Positions 1 to 12,300 of a stretch of DNA of 64,000 bases are shown piece after piece. Within the stretch, counting starts at the first letter, position 1. The number at the start of each line of letters is the position of its first letter. The notes below the pieces were generated by a model. The model was not told the origin of the DNA and made no database searches. It saw only the letters and a program-made list of their open reading frames with translations. The translations under genes and the position numbers were made by a program. The stretch lies in NCBI GenBank assembly GCA_965153355.1, contig OZ231127.1, positions 58,714,001-58,778,000 on the forward strand. Reading direction: 5' to 3'. The DNA comes from Flaccisagitta enflata (lineage: Eukaryota; Chaetognatha; Sagittoidea; Aphragmophora).

Positions 1-239
1 CAATATGTGGGTCTTGTTATAGTTGGCAAAAATAGCAAAATATAACTAAAATGCTTGAATTTTAATAATTTGAAAAAATGGTTAATGTATTTATGAATCT
101 CGACTAAATCTTTTCTTCTGGCCCGCTCATTTGTAATGCATAAATACAGGATGAACTGAAAAACAGTCAATGCCATAGAGACATGGAGAGCTCCTAGAAC
201 CTAAGAATAGCCAAAAAAGCTTGAAAATAATCCAATTTA

Positions 240-401
240 CCAAAGTCGCCTGTGAGTGGGCAGGGGCCATATTTGAGGTCACTAGACCATTTGGGCAGGA
301 GCAGTTAGGTCCAAAAATAAAAAAAGAAAAAATTAGTGTGACCAACTGACTGACAGACTGACAGACAAAGCGGGGTGTAGAGTCGCATGCACACGACTAA
401 A
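240..401 (-). mobile_element. Family A (HINE-like) copy, 3' end eroded
   Basis: Read on the minus strand it starts TTTAGTCG, has a near-palindromic GTCG/CGAC hairpin, the phrase CACCCCGCTTTGTCTG, a GTCN tetranucleotide tract, then the GCCCCTGCCCACTC motif and a GCGACTTTGG subterminal repeat. The usual GGCCTTGTTT end is missing. Confidence 0.7.
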
Positions 402-657
402 GAAGCACTGAACTACCCATATCAAAATCAACTGCCTAATTGATTACAGTCGGAGTGCTAAAGATGAATTGTCCATTGTTACTTTAAAATCCAATCTTGC
501 TTTGCAGTTTTCTCAGTCTTAATACTTGGATGTGGCCCAGGATGAAATATTGCCAGTTGATGGTGGGAAGCGAACCTGAGCTCTTTTAGAGCTTTTGCGG
601 TTTTTTCCGCATGTAGCACAAGATATACATCAATAAATTGTTTTTATCTTTTGATTA

Positions 658-770
658 TTAGTAGTGCACACGCAACTCTATAAGAGGCTTTGTCTGTCTG
701 TTGGTCTGTCCATCCATCGGTCCGTCCATCTGTTGGTCCGCCCATTGGTGATGAAAAGTGGAGAAACAAG
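658..770 (+). mobile_element. Family A fragment (5' part)
   Basis: A degenerate left end (GCACACGCAACTCTATAAG) is followed by a GTCN-type tract of GTCTGTCTGTTGGTC kind. The right half is lost. The same CTCTATAAGAGGCTTTG variant recurs at 46940. Confidence 0.55.
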
Positions 771-1029
771 CGTCTTGGATACTTTTTGTGTATGTTTGTG
801 CTTAGGAGGGTGGGGATTGGGGTTTGGATGGGGGTTGGATGTCCCTGCCCACCTGTCAGCGACAATATTGTGAATTTGCGTCACTTTTATAAGTGAACTT
901 GTGCTCAAAGACATCTCTAAACATGTTTTTTGGGGGCATGGGCGCTTAGAGCAGGAAACAAGCCCAACAGGCCAATAATTGCGTGCTCCATTTCACAGTA
1001 ACATGCACAACTTCATGCATGCATACTCC

Positions 1030-1136
1030 TTTCCTTTCTTTCTTCCTTCCTTCCTTCCTCCTTTCCCTTCTTTCCTCCATTCTTTCTTTCCTTCCTTTTT
1101 CTTCCCCCTCCCTTCCTTTTGTCCTTCCTCCTCTCC
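1030..1136. repeat. Degenerate CTTT/CCTT pyrimidine tract
   Basis: About 105 bases of almost pure C/T on the plus strand, built from TTCC, TTCCTCC and TTTC units. It yields spurious Lys/Glu/Arg-rich or Phe/Pro/Ser-rich frames on the two strands. Confidence 0.85.
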
Positions 1137-1239
1137 AATATATATGGGGTATTGTATCGATAAAATATCGATATGATAAGGATATAATATTGATACAATA
1201 TTGAGTTTGAGTTGCAATATGAAGTTTTGGGTTCATCCA

Positions 1240-1766
1240 ACACCCAATACCATTAGGTTTAAAAGCCCTGATTACAATTCACAGAAAGGAAAGAGATTCA
1301 CCGAGCAAAATAAAAAAATTTAAATTCATTAAATCGTAAAAATCTTTCGACGTGTGCTACAATCTCACTGGACCAGAAGATATTTTTTGTCTCTTCATAT
1401 ATCCAAGCAAAAAATAATATGAAAGTCAATACTTAGCTGACCAGTTGGGTTTGAGAAAAAAAACTAGTCTTCGTGCCTAATGCTTTCCTACTAAAAATCA
1501 CTGATTTCATTAACCCTACAAATAACTTCATTGACCTTAAAATACTCAAATTCAAAAATTTAAAAATGTTATGGATGGACGGAAGGACCGACCAACTGAC
1601 AGAGCAAGGTGAAGTCGCGTGCACGCGACTAAAAATCCAGGAAAAATCCATACATTAGTACAAAAGAAATGTTTAAAAATGTATACAACTTTGACACTAC
1701 AGAACCATATTCATCCTATTTTTCCCAGTCTTGCACTTTTTAGCCTATTTTTAAAATTTCATTATA
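1240..1766. other. AT-rich spacer with one family A scrap
   Basis: No exon is visible. A minus-strand family A scrap sits at about 1572-1632 (GACCGACCAACTGAC next to GTCGCGTGCACGCGACT). The remainder is AT-rich with no recognisable structure. Confidence 0.6.
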
Positions 1767-2532
1767 CAGTATGTTTTTTCATGTTTGTAATATTCTATGC
1801 AACATAATTTCAAGAGTAATAAAGATATTTGAATTCTGACAAAAGTTCTTGAAAGCTTATGGTGATGCATTTTATGATGTGCAACTCCCAGGAGTTTTCT
1901 ACAATATTTTGGGCCTTGGAACTAATATGGAATGAGATGTAATCATATTCAAATTGTCTCTTAGCATAAAGTTCTCATTTTGACTGTTTCCCTTTAAATT
2001 GCTCTCATTTCTAAATGAATTGAGCTATAGATTCCAGATTGGTCTCAAATGAAAGCTATTTTGAAGTAGTTTTTGGGAATGCTTGAGAGAAAATGTTCAA
2101 TTGATGTTTTAAATCGATTTGTGAGCTGTGAATCAACTTTTGATCCAAATTTTCATCAAGGGACCAATTTTTTCATGCCCAATGTGATATACCATTAAAG
2201 AAAAATTTCCCTCTTTGCTTTTCTTAAAACTACTGCAAATAAGCTTTAATTTAAGACCAATCTGGTATCAGTAGCTTCATTCGTTACAAAATGAGAGCAA
2301 CTTGAACAAGAAGTGTTCAGCCGATGACTTAAAATCATAATGTTTTTTGCTCTTTTCATCAACATTTCTTCATATGTCAAAAGGTATAGATTTTTGTAAA
2401 AAACTCCTAGGAGTTGCACATCATAAAATGCATCACCATAAGCTTTCAGGAACTTTTTTCAGAATTCAAATATCTTCATTACTTTTGAAATTATGTCGTC
2501 ATGGAATATTACAAACATGAAAAAACATACTG
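1767..2532. mobile_element. Palindromic mariner-type MITE (CAGTATG ends)
   Basis: The ends are TA-CAGTATGTTTTTTCATG and CATGAAAAAACATACTG-TA. The arms remain complementary for well over 100 bases (for example GGTGATGCATTTTATGATG versus CATCATAAAATGCATCACC). The target is TA on both sides. There is no coding capacity. The interior carries the TTTCTAAATGAATTGAGC phrase shared by other MITEs here. Confidence 0.85.
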
Positions 2533-2692
2533 TATAGGCCGTTTTTAATCCTGTTTTGGTTATTTTCAAGTCCCAATTGCCCCCCTATAGCATCCATTGT
2601 TCATTTCACAGCCTAGCCAGCATCTTTACATTACATTTGAGCAAACAAGAAACAAACATTGGGTTTGTTTATACAAGTAAATTATCTTTTTT

Positions 2693-3299
2693 GGGCAGCG
2701 GCTCCAAAGGGGACGAAGTCCTGTAGAACACAGGGGGACTTTTTTTTGTCCGTCCATCCATCCGTCTGTATGTCTGTTTGTTAGTCCCCCCCTTCATCAG
2801 ACCCCTCAGGCCTCAAATTCAGCCTCTCAGGCCTCAAATCTGGCCTCTCAGGCCTCAAATCTGGCGTTTCAGGCCTCAAATCTGGCCTCTCAGGCCTCAA
2901 ACCTGGCTTCTCAGACCTCAAATCTGGATTCTCAGGCCTCAAACCTGGCCTCTCATGCCTCAAATTAAGCCTCTCAGGCCTCAAATCAGTCCTCTGGCCT
3001 TTCAAGCCTTAATCCAGCTCTCTTAAGGCTCAAGTCAGCCCTCTCAAACTTCCAATTGGCATTCTCAGGCCTTATATCAGCCTTCTTAGACCTCAGTTTA
3101 GGCTCTTGAATGCCTTCAGTCAGCCCTCTATAGCATCTCATCCACTTCGTCAGGTAGGACAAACGAAAGTCCCCCTGTGTTCTACAGGACTTCGTCCCCT
3201 TAGGGGCCGCTGCCCTGCTTCCCCTCACTTTAATTCACAATCACTCAAAGCAGGGCAACGGGTATCGCTGACCACATATTGCCCTTGGGCGACCTGTTT
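2693..3299 (+). mobile_element. Family B element, subtype 1
   Basis: It begins TTTTTTGGGCAGCGGC, continues with GACGAAGTCCTGTAG and a GTCC/CATC tetranucleotide tract, then a ~20-bp minisatellite whose unit resembles CTCTCAGGCCTCAAATC. It closes with the inverted CAGGACTTCGTCCCC and GGGCCGCTGCCCTGC blocks and the tail TTGCCCTTGGGCGACCTGTT, which contains a small GCCC-TT-GGGC hairpin. Open frames of RPQI/RPER type are translated minisatellite. Confidence 0.8.
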
Positions 3300-4060
3300 A
3301 TTCTTAAGCGTCTTTTTAAGTTTTTGGTTTTTTTTTTATATCTATATTAAGACCGAGGTACCCAATAGGGCACCTGGAGGGCAATCTATGAAACCCAGGG
3401 GCCACTCTGTTACTACAACTTTTCAGTCAACCAACTTGTAGACCATAGCCTTGATTAGAGACAAACCAGTAGCTAATTTCTCTTTACCCCTTCCTACAAC
3501 TCTAAAAGTTGGTGTTAGTGATGGTTGTAGTGCATTCTCAGGCCTCAGACAATTCATATGTGTCTATCTCATGAGGTGTGATGGCTTTTCTATCTTAACA
3601 GTGAATTATATGGCACTTGAGTGTAAATGGGACAACGTACTCTACATGTCTTCTCAGGTTTCATCATGTCTCTTATGTCTCTTAATGTCCTTTCATGTCA
3701 TTTCAAGTCTCTTCATGTCTCCTCTTGAGGAGGAGGCGTGGCCGCTGGGGGAGAGTAGGGGCAGGGAATGGGGTGAGGTGTGGAGGAGGCGTCGGGGGGC
3801 GGGAAGGGAGGCATTGATTTATATTTATATTCTTATAATTTGTATTCTATTATCTTACATCTAAAGAGGACGCATCTATTTGACATCTCTTGTTCTTGTT
3901 AAAGTTTGAGCGGATAAACAATAATTGTCAAACCAAGGGCTGGAATTCTGAATAATACGCTTTTCCGGACTTCTACGATCCACAAATGATTGTATCATTC
4001 GCCCGTTTTCAGCATTTTTGTTTTCCACTGCCAAAGAAAAATGAAGATAATGGGGCAAAA
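3300..4060. other. Spacer without recognised genes
   Basis: A mostly single-copy-looking stretch. It includes short runs of TCATGTCTCTT type near 3660-3730 and a G-rich block near 3720-3810. No splice-bounded exon is convincing. The 111- and 137-codon open frames here lack family features. Confidence 0.45.
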
Positions 4061-4360
4061 AGTCGAAGTCCATCTTCAGAGTCCGTCTTCTAAGTCCGTC
4101 TTCGACTTTTTGACATATTCCAGAGAAACATGGTTTTCATTTTCTTATGAGAAAGTTGGGGCTATCAACTGCCTGATTGAGCCTTCAAACGAAATTGATA
4201 GGATAAGTAGATTTGATAATTTTCTTTCATTTGGCGGCAAGCAAAATGCTCTACACTATTTTTGTAGTAATGATTTTTAAGATATTTTCATTAAAAAATT
4301 CAAATTGATTTCCTGTAAATTTTTTATGATTTTGTGTAGGATCAATGAAAAAGTGTATTG
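4060..4360 (+). repeat. Dispersed repeat C (CGACTTTTTGACATATTC family)
   Basis: It shares the ordered phrases CGACTTTTTGACATATTC, GGTTTTCATTTTCTTAT, TTCATTTGGCG.CAAGC and TTTTTTATGATT with copies at 27895-28160 (+), 47570-47870 (diverged) and 53150-53330 (reverse). It precedes repeat C2 in three of the copies, so the two probably form one element. Confidence 0.7.
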
Positions 4361-4950
4361 ATGTTTTTTTGAGCATCCCAATAAAAAAAAAACATCTTTA
4401 GGAGTATGTCTGCTCATCGGTGAGGGTGTCTTTGAGTATTCTATCTCATTTAGTTCATTCAGCTCAGTCTTTTTAAGGGACGTATCCAGACCAGTAGACA
4501 ATTCTATAAATTCTATATTTATTCTGTTTTTTGTTCCTGATGCCCCCTGAGTCGCTGTGCAATATTTCAGCCCTCTAGTTTTACTAAAACGATTTCTTTT
4601 TTGCCCCAAAGTATCTAAGAGGTTTGAGTTGAAGCGGTCACGTACCTTATTTCAAATGGAATAAATAGAAATAATTGATATGTGTCTTGGGAGTGCAAGG
4701 GAAAATAAAGACGAAATAAAAAGGTTGATCAAGGGTGTGTCTTAGCATGCAAATAAAAGAGAGCATGTTTATGAGCACAGCTGCTCAACTGTGTGAGTGT
4801 TTTTGAGTATTCTAGCTCATTTAGCACAGTCTTTTTTTCTTATCTTAAATGGGACAAATAGATAAATGTTTTGATGTGTATCTGAGCATGCAAATACAAG
4901 AAAGCATATCAGTGAGCATAGCTGGTCCTTTAGGTGGGTGATTACCAGTG
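4360..4950 (+). repeat. Repeat C2 monomers (GAGCATGCAAATACAAG family)
   Basis: Two to three diverged monomers of roughly 150 bp contain GAGCATGCAAAT, GAGCATAGCTGCTCA, TTTGAGTATTCTAGCTC and ATTTAGCTCA in that order. Other copies are at 28185-28455, 29615-29725, 51500-51655 (reverse) and 53010-53130 (reverse). Confidence 0.7.
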
Positions 4951-5829
4951 CTTACAACGTTTTTTCTCATGGCGATAGCTGCCATTACTGGTACATTTAA
5001 CCATGTCATGATAACAGTATGATGAGGGTTAGATAATAGGAGGACTTATACCATAGTCAAATACAAATCTCGTCTTTCTGGTGGGAGAAATGTGACTTGT
5101 TCTATCACAGATGACAGCTCAAAAATCTGGTGATGATCAGATAAAGCTGAGAAATGATCAGATAATCTATTTTTTGATAGGTTTTGCTTGTTATTTACTT
5201 GTACGGACAAAATCCGGACATGCCAATGTGGCCATTTTGACCTTAAATTTAGGTCCCCTAGGGGTAGGGGTGGTCACAAAAAATGGTTTGGCAAGGTAAT
5301 CCAGGTAGTTTGGTAGGTCATCAAACTATAAAAACTTGTCAAATGCAATAGACGCTGCGGTAGCACTGTAAACGTGGTGGTAAGTTGGGTTCCCGTGTCG
5401 AAAGGAGATCGTGAGATTAGCCTTGATGGTTCGTACATCGTGATAATAATCATTATTCGTGAGGGCCATATTGGAATCTGGCCTCCCCCGCGGGAGAAAT
5501 AAGACCATTTCCATCACAGATGATAGCCCTAAAATCTTTACAACGGGTGTGAGTCAACTTCTTCTGATCCTCACCAGATTTTACACCTATCACATAATTA
5601 GTCGTAGATAGAGGGCCCGTTTCTAATTCTAGTCATAGATGACGCCGTTCATTAGCTCGCGCTGCTCACTCCATTCACTCACTTTGCAGCACTCCGCTTA
5701 GCTACGCGTGCACGCGCTTCGCTCACTCCCTCATGGGATAGTTGAAATTTCTGAATGTATTCACGCTGTACACGCGATCAACGGGGAGGATCGCGTTTGC
5801 TGTCATCATGGGAAACACGCCTTAAGTCA
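4951..5829. other. Downstream flank of the galactosyltransferase gene
   Basis: This lies 3' of the stop codon at 5830 on the minus strand and should contain the 3' UTR. I see no AATAAA on the minus strand in the first ~590 bases after the stop. A GCTCGCGCTGCTCAC / GCGCTTCGCTCAC patch at 5655-5735 matches the AGCGAGCG-type patches at 17570-17880 in reverse. Confidence 0.5.
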
Positions 5830-5951
5830 TCACCTGAGGATTCTCTGAGTTTGCTCCCAGAGCCACAAAATTTCCTCTGGTGGAACTTTATGTCCAGAAA
5901 TAGCTCCGGCATAAGCGCATGGATCTCTCCTCCGTTTTGTGTAAGTAAACC
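5830..5951 (-). CDS. Galactosyltransferase exon 6 (last coding exon)
   Basis: The acceptor CCCTTTGTTAACAAAG precedes it after a pyrimidine-rich run. Two bases complete the Gly codon left by exon 5, then 39 codons and TGA. The product starts FTYTKRRRDPCAYAGAISG and continues HKVPPEEILWLWEQTQR. The His, Pro-Glu and Leu-Trp spacing matches the C-terminal end of GT31 enzymes (pattern H.VSP.EL..LW). It is too short to appear as an ATG-initiated frame. The plus-strand GTAAGT next to it is coincidental. Confidence 0.88.
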
Positions 5952-8900
5952 CTTTGTTAACAAAGGGAAGAGAAAGTTTGTTTCTTATGATTTAGTTGCG
6001 GACTAGCGATTCTCTAATGTAACGTAGTAAACGGACACGCAACTGTTCCAAGTTGTTGAAATCTGTCGATGGAAAACGTCTATTTCCGCGCGAAAATCAA
6101 TTTGATATCGATATCATCACTGGTGTATACTCGGTTTTTAGCTGTCTTCAAGTGTACATACCTGAGACGATCAGGAAATATTGAAACAGGTCGCCCAAGG
6201 GCAATATGTGGTCAGCGATACCCGTTGCATTGCATTGCATGATTGTAACTTGGAGTGAGAGGAAGCAGGGCAGCATCCCCAAAGTCCTGTAAAACACAAG
6301 GGGACTTTCATCCATCTGTCCGTCCATCTGTCCGTCCGTCTGGCCATTCATTGAGAGGACTAATTTGAATTCTGCGAGGGCTGGTTTGAGAGCTGAGATG
6401 GCAAATTTTATGCCTCTGAGGGCAGATTGGAGGCTTGAGAAGGCTGATTTGAGGCCTGAGAGCAACGATTTCAGGCCTGAGCAGATTCATGGCCTGAGAA
6501 TCGAGATTTGAGGCTGATTGGAGGGCAAAGAAAGCTGAGGGCAGATTTAAGGCCTGAGAGGAAAGAGCTTAGGCCTGAAGGGGCAGATTCAAGGCCTGAG
6601 AGGGCTGATTTAAGGCCTGAGAGGAAAGGTTTCAGGCCTGAGGGGGCAGATGTCAAGCCTAAGATGGCCTGGGAGGGGACGGATGGACAAATGGATGGAC
6701 AGACAAATGGACAAACAAAAGTTCCCGCTTGTTCTACAGGACTTTGTCCCCTTCGAGGCCCCAAAAAATGATGATAAACCCAGGCGTGTACATAAGACTT
6801 GGTTCTGTCAAAAGTTCTTTTTTCTTCAAGTTTTTTTTTTTTGGGCAGCGGCCCCAAAGAACAGGGAGTTTCATTTATCTGCTCATCTGTCCGCCGTTCA
6901 TCCCCCTCCAGGCCCTCTCAGGCCTGAAATCTGCTGTCTAAAGCCTGAAATCTACCCTCTCAGGCCTTATAACTGCTCTCTCGGGCCTTGAATGTGCCCT
7001 CTCAGGCCTGAAATCTGCGCGACCTCATAGATTCAAGGCCTGAGAGGGCAGATTTCAGGCCTGAGAGGGCTTGGGGGGACGGACGGACTGTGGGCTGGAT
7101 GGATGGACGGACGAACAAAAGATCCCCTGTGTTCTTCAGGACTTTAGTCCCCTTTTGGGCCGCTGCCCTACTTCCTCCCACTCCAATTCACAATCATGCG
7201 AAGCAGGGCAACGGGTATTGCTGACCATATATTGTCCTTGGGCGACAAGTTTTCTCTTTTTTTGGGCAGCGGCCCCGAAGGGGACGAAGTCCTGTAGAAC
7301 ACAGGGGGACTTTCGTTTGTCTGTTTGTTCGTTCGTCCGTTGGTTAGTCCCCCCCTCATCAGACCCCTCAGACCTCAAATCCAGCCTCTCAGGCCTCAAA
7401 TCCAACCTCTCAGGCCTCAAATCTGGTCTCTCAGGCCTCAAATCTGGCCTCTCAGGCCTCAAATCTGGCCTCTCAGGCCTCAAATTTGGCCTCTCAGGCC
7501 TCAAATCTGGCCTCTCAGGCCTCAAATCTGGCCTCTCAGGCCTCAAATCCAAATTCTCAGGCCTCAAACCTGGCCTCTTATACCTCAAATTAGGCCTCTC
7601 AGGCCTCAAATCAGCCATCTAAACCTCAATTTATTGCTCTCAGGCTTCAAATCAGTCCTTTGGCCTTTCAAGCCTTAATCCAGCTCTCTCAAGCTTCAAG
7701 TCAGCTCTCTAAAGCTTCCAATAGGCATTCTCAAGCCTTAAATCAGCCTTCTTAAACCTCAGTTTAGGCTCTTGAATACCTTCAGTCAGCCCTCTATAGC
7801 ATCTCATCAACTTCTTCAGGTAGGACGAACGGAAGTCCCCCTGTGTTCTACAGGACTTCGTCCCCTTCGGGGCCGCTGCCCTGCTTCCCCTCACTCCATT
7901 TCACAATCACTCAACGCAGGGCAACGGGTAACGCTGACCACATATTGCCCTTGGGCGACCTGTTCCCCTTTGATTTCCTTCCCCATCTCCAAACCCTTTG
8001 ATTTTTCCCATCACGGGGGGAAGGGGGGAGGGATACTCATATACAGACCTGGAAACATTAATGCAACCCTAAGAAAATGGCAAAATTTCTCATTACTTAA
8101 AGCCTACAGATGAGGGTCTCAATTCAATTGGTGTGTGGTAAATCAGGATTAAAATAGATCTTGCAGTGCTGTGCCTTCATCATGTTTCTCGGGGCTCACG
8201 CAAAATTGAAAAATCAAATTGCATTTTTAGTCGCGTGTTATGCGACTCTACACCCCGCTTTGTCGGTCGGTTGGTCGGTTGGTCGGTCGGTCGGTCGGTT
8301 GAATCACTCTAACCTCTAAACCGTTTGAAGCACAATGTCCAGACACGACTCAAATTAAAGATCTTTTGAGGAGATTTACAAACATCATCGATTTTCCTTA
8401 GTTCTATTAAATCAAGTCGGTTAAAATAGGTTTTAAAAATCCGCCATTTTTTCATGACGCTAAGGTCGGAAACACACACACAAAAACTCATCTTTAAAGA
8501 TGTCGACCAAAAAAAAAAACAGATTGATGATATTATATTTCGTCTTAATGGAAGTAAAATACCATCTTGGCCATAAATATAAGAACAGCTCTAAAGTGTC
8601 ATAACTCGCTTAATTCTAATCGCACAGAGATGATTTTTTTTTTCTCCAAAATTTGCATCTTCAAAAAATCTATCAAATGAGACCAAGCTGGTTCCTGTAT
8701 CTTTACTTGTTTAGAAATGAGAGCCAAATGAATAAAACATTTGCTTTTTGCAAGAGTGGTTGGGAAAATCTTTCTTAGATTATGGAGAATGGTGCACTGG
8801 CACACTACGCCAAATATACTTTCAGATCGACGAGCCATGTGCTCAATCCAATTGAGAACTCAAAGATTCAAACAAAAAACCTGCAGAAACATGGCAAATC

Positions 8901-9317
8901 AACATGCAAAGCAGGGCTGAAATAAATTGCATAAATGGTTTGAAACAACATCACTCCTGAGTACCTCCAGTCTCTCTTCGAGTCAATGCCAAAGTGAATG
9001 CAGGTATTGGTGGATGCCCAACATAGTCATACTGAATATTAGATGCAGTCTGATATGTTTGCTGCTCACTTCTAGTCAATAAATCAACTTAAACACCTAC
9101 TGTTCTTATATTTATGGCCAAGATGGTGAATAGAAGATGACGTTTTTTTTACTATTGGGAAGGGACGTTAATCAAAGGAGGCCCCTACCTTTGTGATGTA
9201 AACATTTTAGGCCAATCTCCTTCGCCAAGATTCCGGTTACAAAAATGTCTTCCCAAGGTAATAAAGGACCAGTTCGAGAAGAAATCTGGTTAACTAGCGC
9301 TGGTATAACATCACCTT

Positions 9318-9368
<51 letters not shown>

Positions 9369-12300
9369 TGATCTTTGCCGAGGGTGAATTGATGAAATTT
9401 TCCATAAACAGTAACAATTATTCCCTTTTATTTGTCTTTAGTAGCGTGCTACGAGACTCGACACCCCGCTATGTTGGTCTGTGGGTTGGTCGCTTGGTCG
9501 CTTGGTTGATTGGTTAATTGGTTTCCTTTTGGGCAGCGGCTCCGATGGGGCCGATGACCTATGCTTCCACACATTTTCAAAAAAATTTCCTCCTTATCCA
9601 TACGTCTCCCCCCCCCCTTTGAGGCTCAAATCCCAGCGTCAAGGCACAAATACCAGCCTTTGATATCACTTCTCAGCCTTAAGGCTCAAATCCTAGCTTT
9701 GAGGCTCAAATCCCAGCTTTGAGGCTCAAATCCCAGCTTTGAGGTTCAAATCCCAGCTTTAAAGCTCAAGTCCCAGCCTTGAGGCTCAAATCCTAGCCTC
9801 AAGACTCAAGTCCAAGCCTTGAGGCTCAAAACTCAACCTCCAGACTCAAATCCCAACACCAAGCTTCATGACTCAATTCCCAGCCTCGAGGCTCAATTCC
9901 CAGCCTGGGGGCTCAAATCCCAGCCCTGCGCCTCTAAACTTACCCAGCATAGGTCATCGGCTCTTTGGGGCTACTGTCCCTCTCACTATGACTGTTCTAC
10001 ATACCCTTACATTGGGACAATGGGCATTGCCAACAATCTAACGCTTTTGCAAATATTTACTTGTCATTTTTTAGTTTTTTGGGCTCGTTGTTCCTGTTCA
10101 AGTGACCATGTCCCACTGCCCCTGCCCAACCGCACAAGAATAGGGTAACCGTAAATCCGGCCTTGAAGATAACCTCCGCGTAATCACTGCTCAGTGGGGT
10201 TTTAGACAAGGCCCTCTTCCACGTTTTCAATATGTGAATTATAGTAACACCTCTCACAAAATTAGGCGAACTGGGATCAGAACTTGTCTAATATCTAGAG
10301 CATACAGGGCATTCAATCTCATTTGACACGAAAAGAACCTATATTGTGCAAAAACTATTTGACTTTTCAGTTTGATTTTTTTTAGTCGCATGCATGCGAC
10401 TCTACACCCTGCTTTGTCTGTCCGTCTGTCGGTCGGTCAGTCTGTTGGTCCGTCACACTTTTAATTTTTTTATCAATTTTATTTCTATAAGTCATTTAAA
10501 GTCATTTAAGAGTACACTGAGTCATTTTAAGTCATTCTAAGTCATTCTAAGTCAATCTGTAAATCTCGCACGCGACTTATAACACCCCTTCCATAATTAA
10601 GCGAACTGGAAAAAAGGATCCAAATGGATAGTAAAAATGCACTCAGAGTGATGAAATTTGACACAGAGATAGCTAAGACGTAGTACTTTGACCTAGTAAA
10701 GCGATGTCGGGGACTTTCCTGCATGTAAAGGGAGATGGAGGGTCTTTTAACAGAAGTGGGGCGTCAAATTATTGCCGATTTCTACGGGAAAAAATGTTTC
10801 AAAGGGGGAGATGTATACCTCGAGCATTTTGAGAAGATGGGATGCAAAAAAATACCGCCAAATATCGTGTAATGAGGTTAATTGATGCAGGAGAGGCAGT
10901 ACCGCAGGAGGAGGGGCAGGGAAAGCCGCGTAAACTGACAAAATCCCAGGAAAAGAGGGTGACATATTGAGATCATGGCCAGAGAGGGCCCTTACGTGAC
11001 CTTTCACTAATCTGCATAATTGAGCTCTAAAGGAGATAGCCATTTATATTTTTGAGTCATTTTTTGCATTATATTGATGAAATTTACCGATACTGAAGTT
11101 TTGCACTGTTTGAATTGATCATACACATATTGATCAACCCTCAAACAGTGCCTTTTCATCCTAGTTCGCCTAATTATGGAAGGGGTGTTAGGTGTTGGCC
11201 TTGTTTCTCATAAAAGCACTATGTATGACATTTTTTTTATTAAATTTTCATGGGACTTGGTCTTGAAGTTTAGCAGAAATCCATGTTTGAAGTTATGCAG
11301 TAAATTCAACAAAAAACGCGGTTTTCTTGTTAATTTTGACTTAAAAAATGCATAAATGCATGATATATATGGAATTATCTGTAGCTCAAAGTGTATAGAA
11401 ATGTGAGCAGTTTAACGTTGGAAGGTCCAAACCTGAAGTCAACAAAATCTCCCATCTCATCATGACATCTTACGCTTTAAAATGAGATATCTCCCAAACT
11501 AATTGACCCAATACCATGAAATTTGCACACAAAAAACGTCATATGTAGTTCTTTTATGAGGAAAAAAATCAAACGGAAAAGTTGATTTGTTTCTGCACAG
11601 CATAGGTTCTTTTTGTGTCAAATGAGATTGAAGACCCTGTAAGTGTATCAACAAAATAAGAATTAGTTTATTGATGATTAGAGGGTTTATAAAAAATCTA
11701 TAGAATAAGCTCGATACTTAGTATTACTTCTTTGAGCTTTAACTACTACCTCTTTATGGATTTTTTATGCAATTTAAGATAAAGATTTAGTACAAATGTA
11801 TGATAACTACCCACGCCTTCAATGTGTTTTAGACATTTCTTTGTAACTACAATGTTCTCGCCTTGTCATTTGCCCTCACAATAACTCAGTGGAGTTGAAG
11901 TAAACCAAGAAAATGTATGAAGTTGTATTTAGGACAAAAAGTCAGATAAAAAAAACTTCTAATCTATATCTAATGAAAAGATGCTGTTTTACCACAATCA
12001 GAAATCAAAAAGAGACTAGATGCAATATTTTCTTCATCATTTGAAATACGTTTTAATCTGATTATGCTTCTCATTTCTAAACGCCTTGAGCTAATTGGAT
12101 GCGGTTTGCGGCATTGCGTCAAAAATTTGAATGGTTTCAAAATCTCACTGATTCTTATATAGATTTTTCATTTTTAGTGGAGTTATTGCTCTAAATGCCT
12201 GTTGATATACTTTTGCTCTAGATAGTATAATTGCGTTTTAAGGTCCAAAACAGGGGTCTAGGTTAAGAATAATATCAAAACATGTTATTTCCATGAGGGT

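Larger units (their letters stand above)
5952..9188 (-). other. Galactosyltransferase intron 5
   Basis: GT-AG intron (donor CAAAG|GTAGGG, acceptor ACAAAG). It is filled by three family B elements and a palindromic MITE. I see no further exon in it. Confidence 0.85.
10305..11639. mobile_element. Mariner-type MITE (CAGGGCATTCAATC ends)
   Basis: The left end TA-CAGGGCATTCAATCTC matches the right end GAGATTGAAGACCCTG-TA for about 45 bases, continuing through TTTGACACGAAAAGAACC and its complement. It was later split by a family A copy. Confidence 0.7.

Noticed and set aside
2693-3299. Repetition reminiscent of a CRISPR array (regular ~20-bp units)
   Set aside because: Units are contiguous or near-contiguous minisatellite without unique spacers, in an animal genome and within a transposon-like module.
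5755-6006. Plus-strand 83-codon frame followed by GTAAGT, resembling an exon with a donor
   Set aside because: The minus strand encodes exon 6 with GT31 C-terminal residues in the right phase; the plus GTAAGT has no acceptor-bounded partner and no family.
7071-7678. Open frames of 183, 160 and 117 codons with RPERPDL- or SGLKSGL-type repeats
   Set aside because: They are translations of the ~20-bp minisatellite in a family B element; all three frames and both strands are open because the unit lacks stops, and start/stop lie in the element's outer modules.
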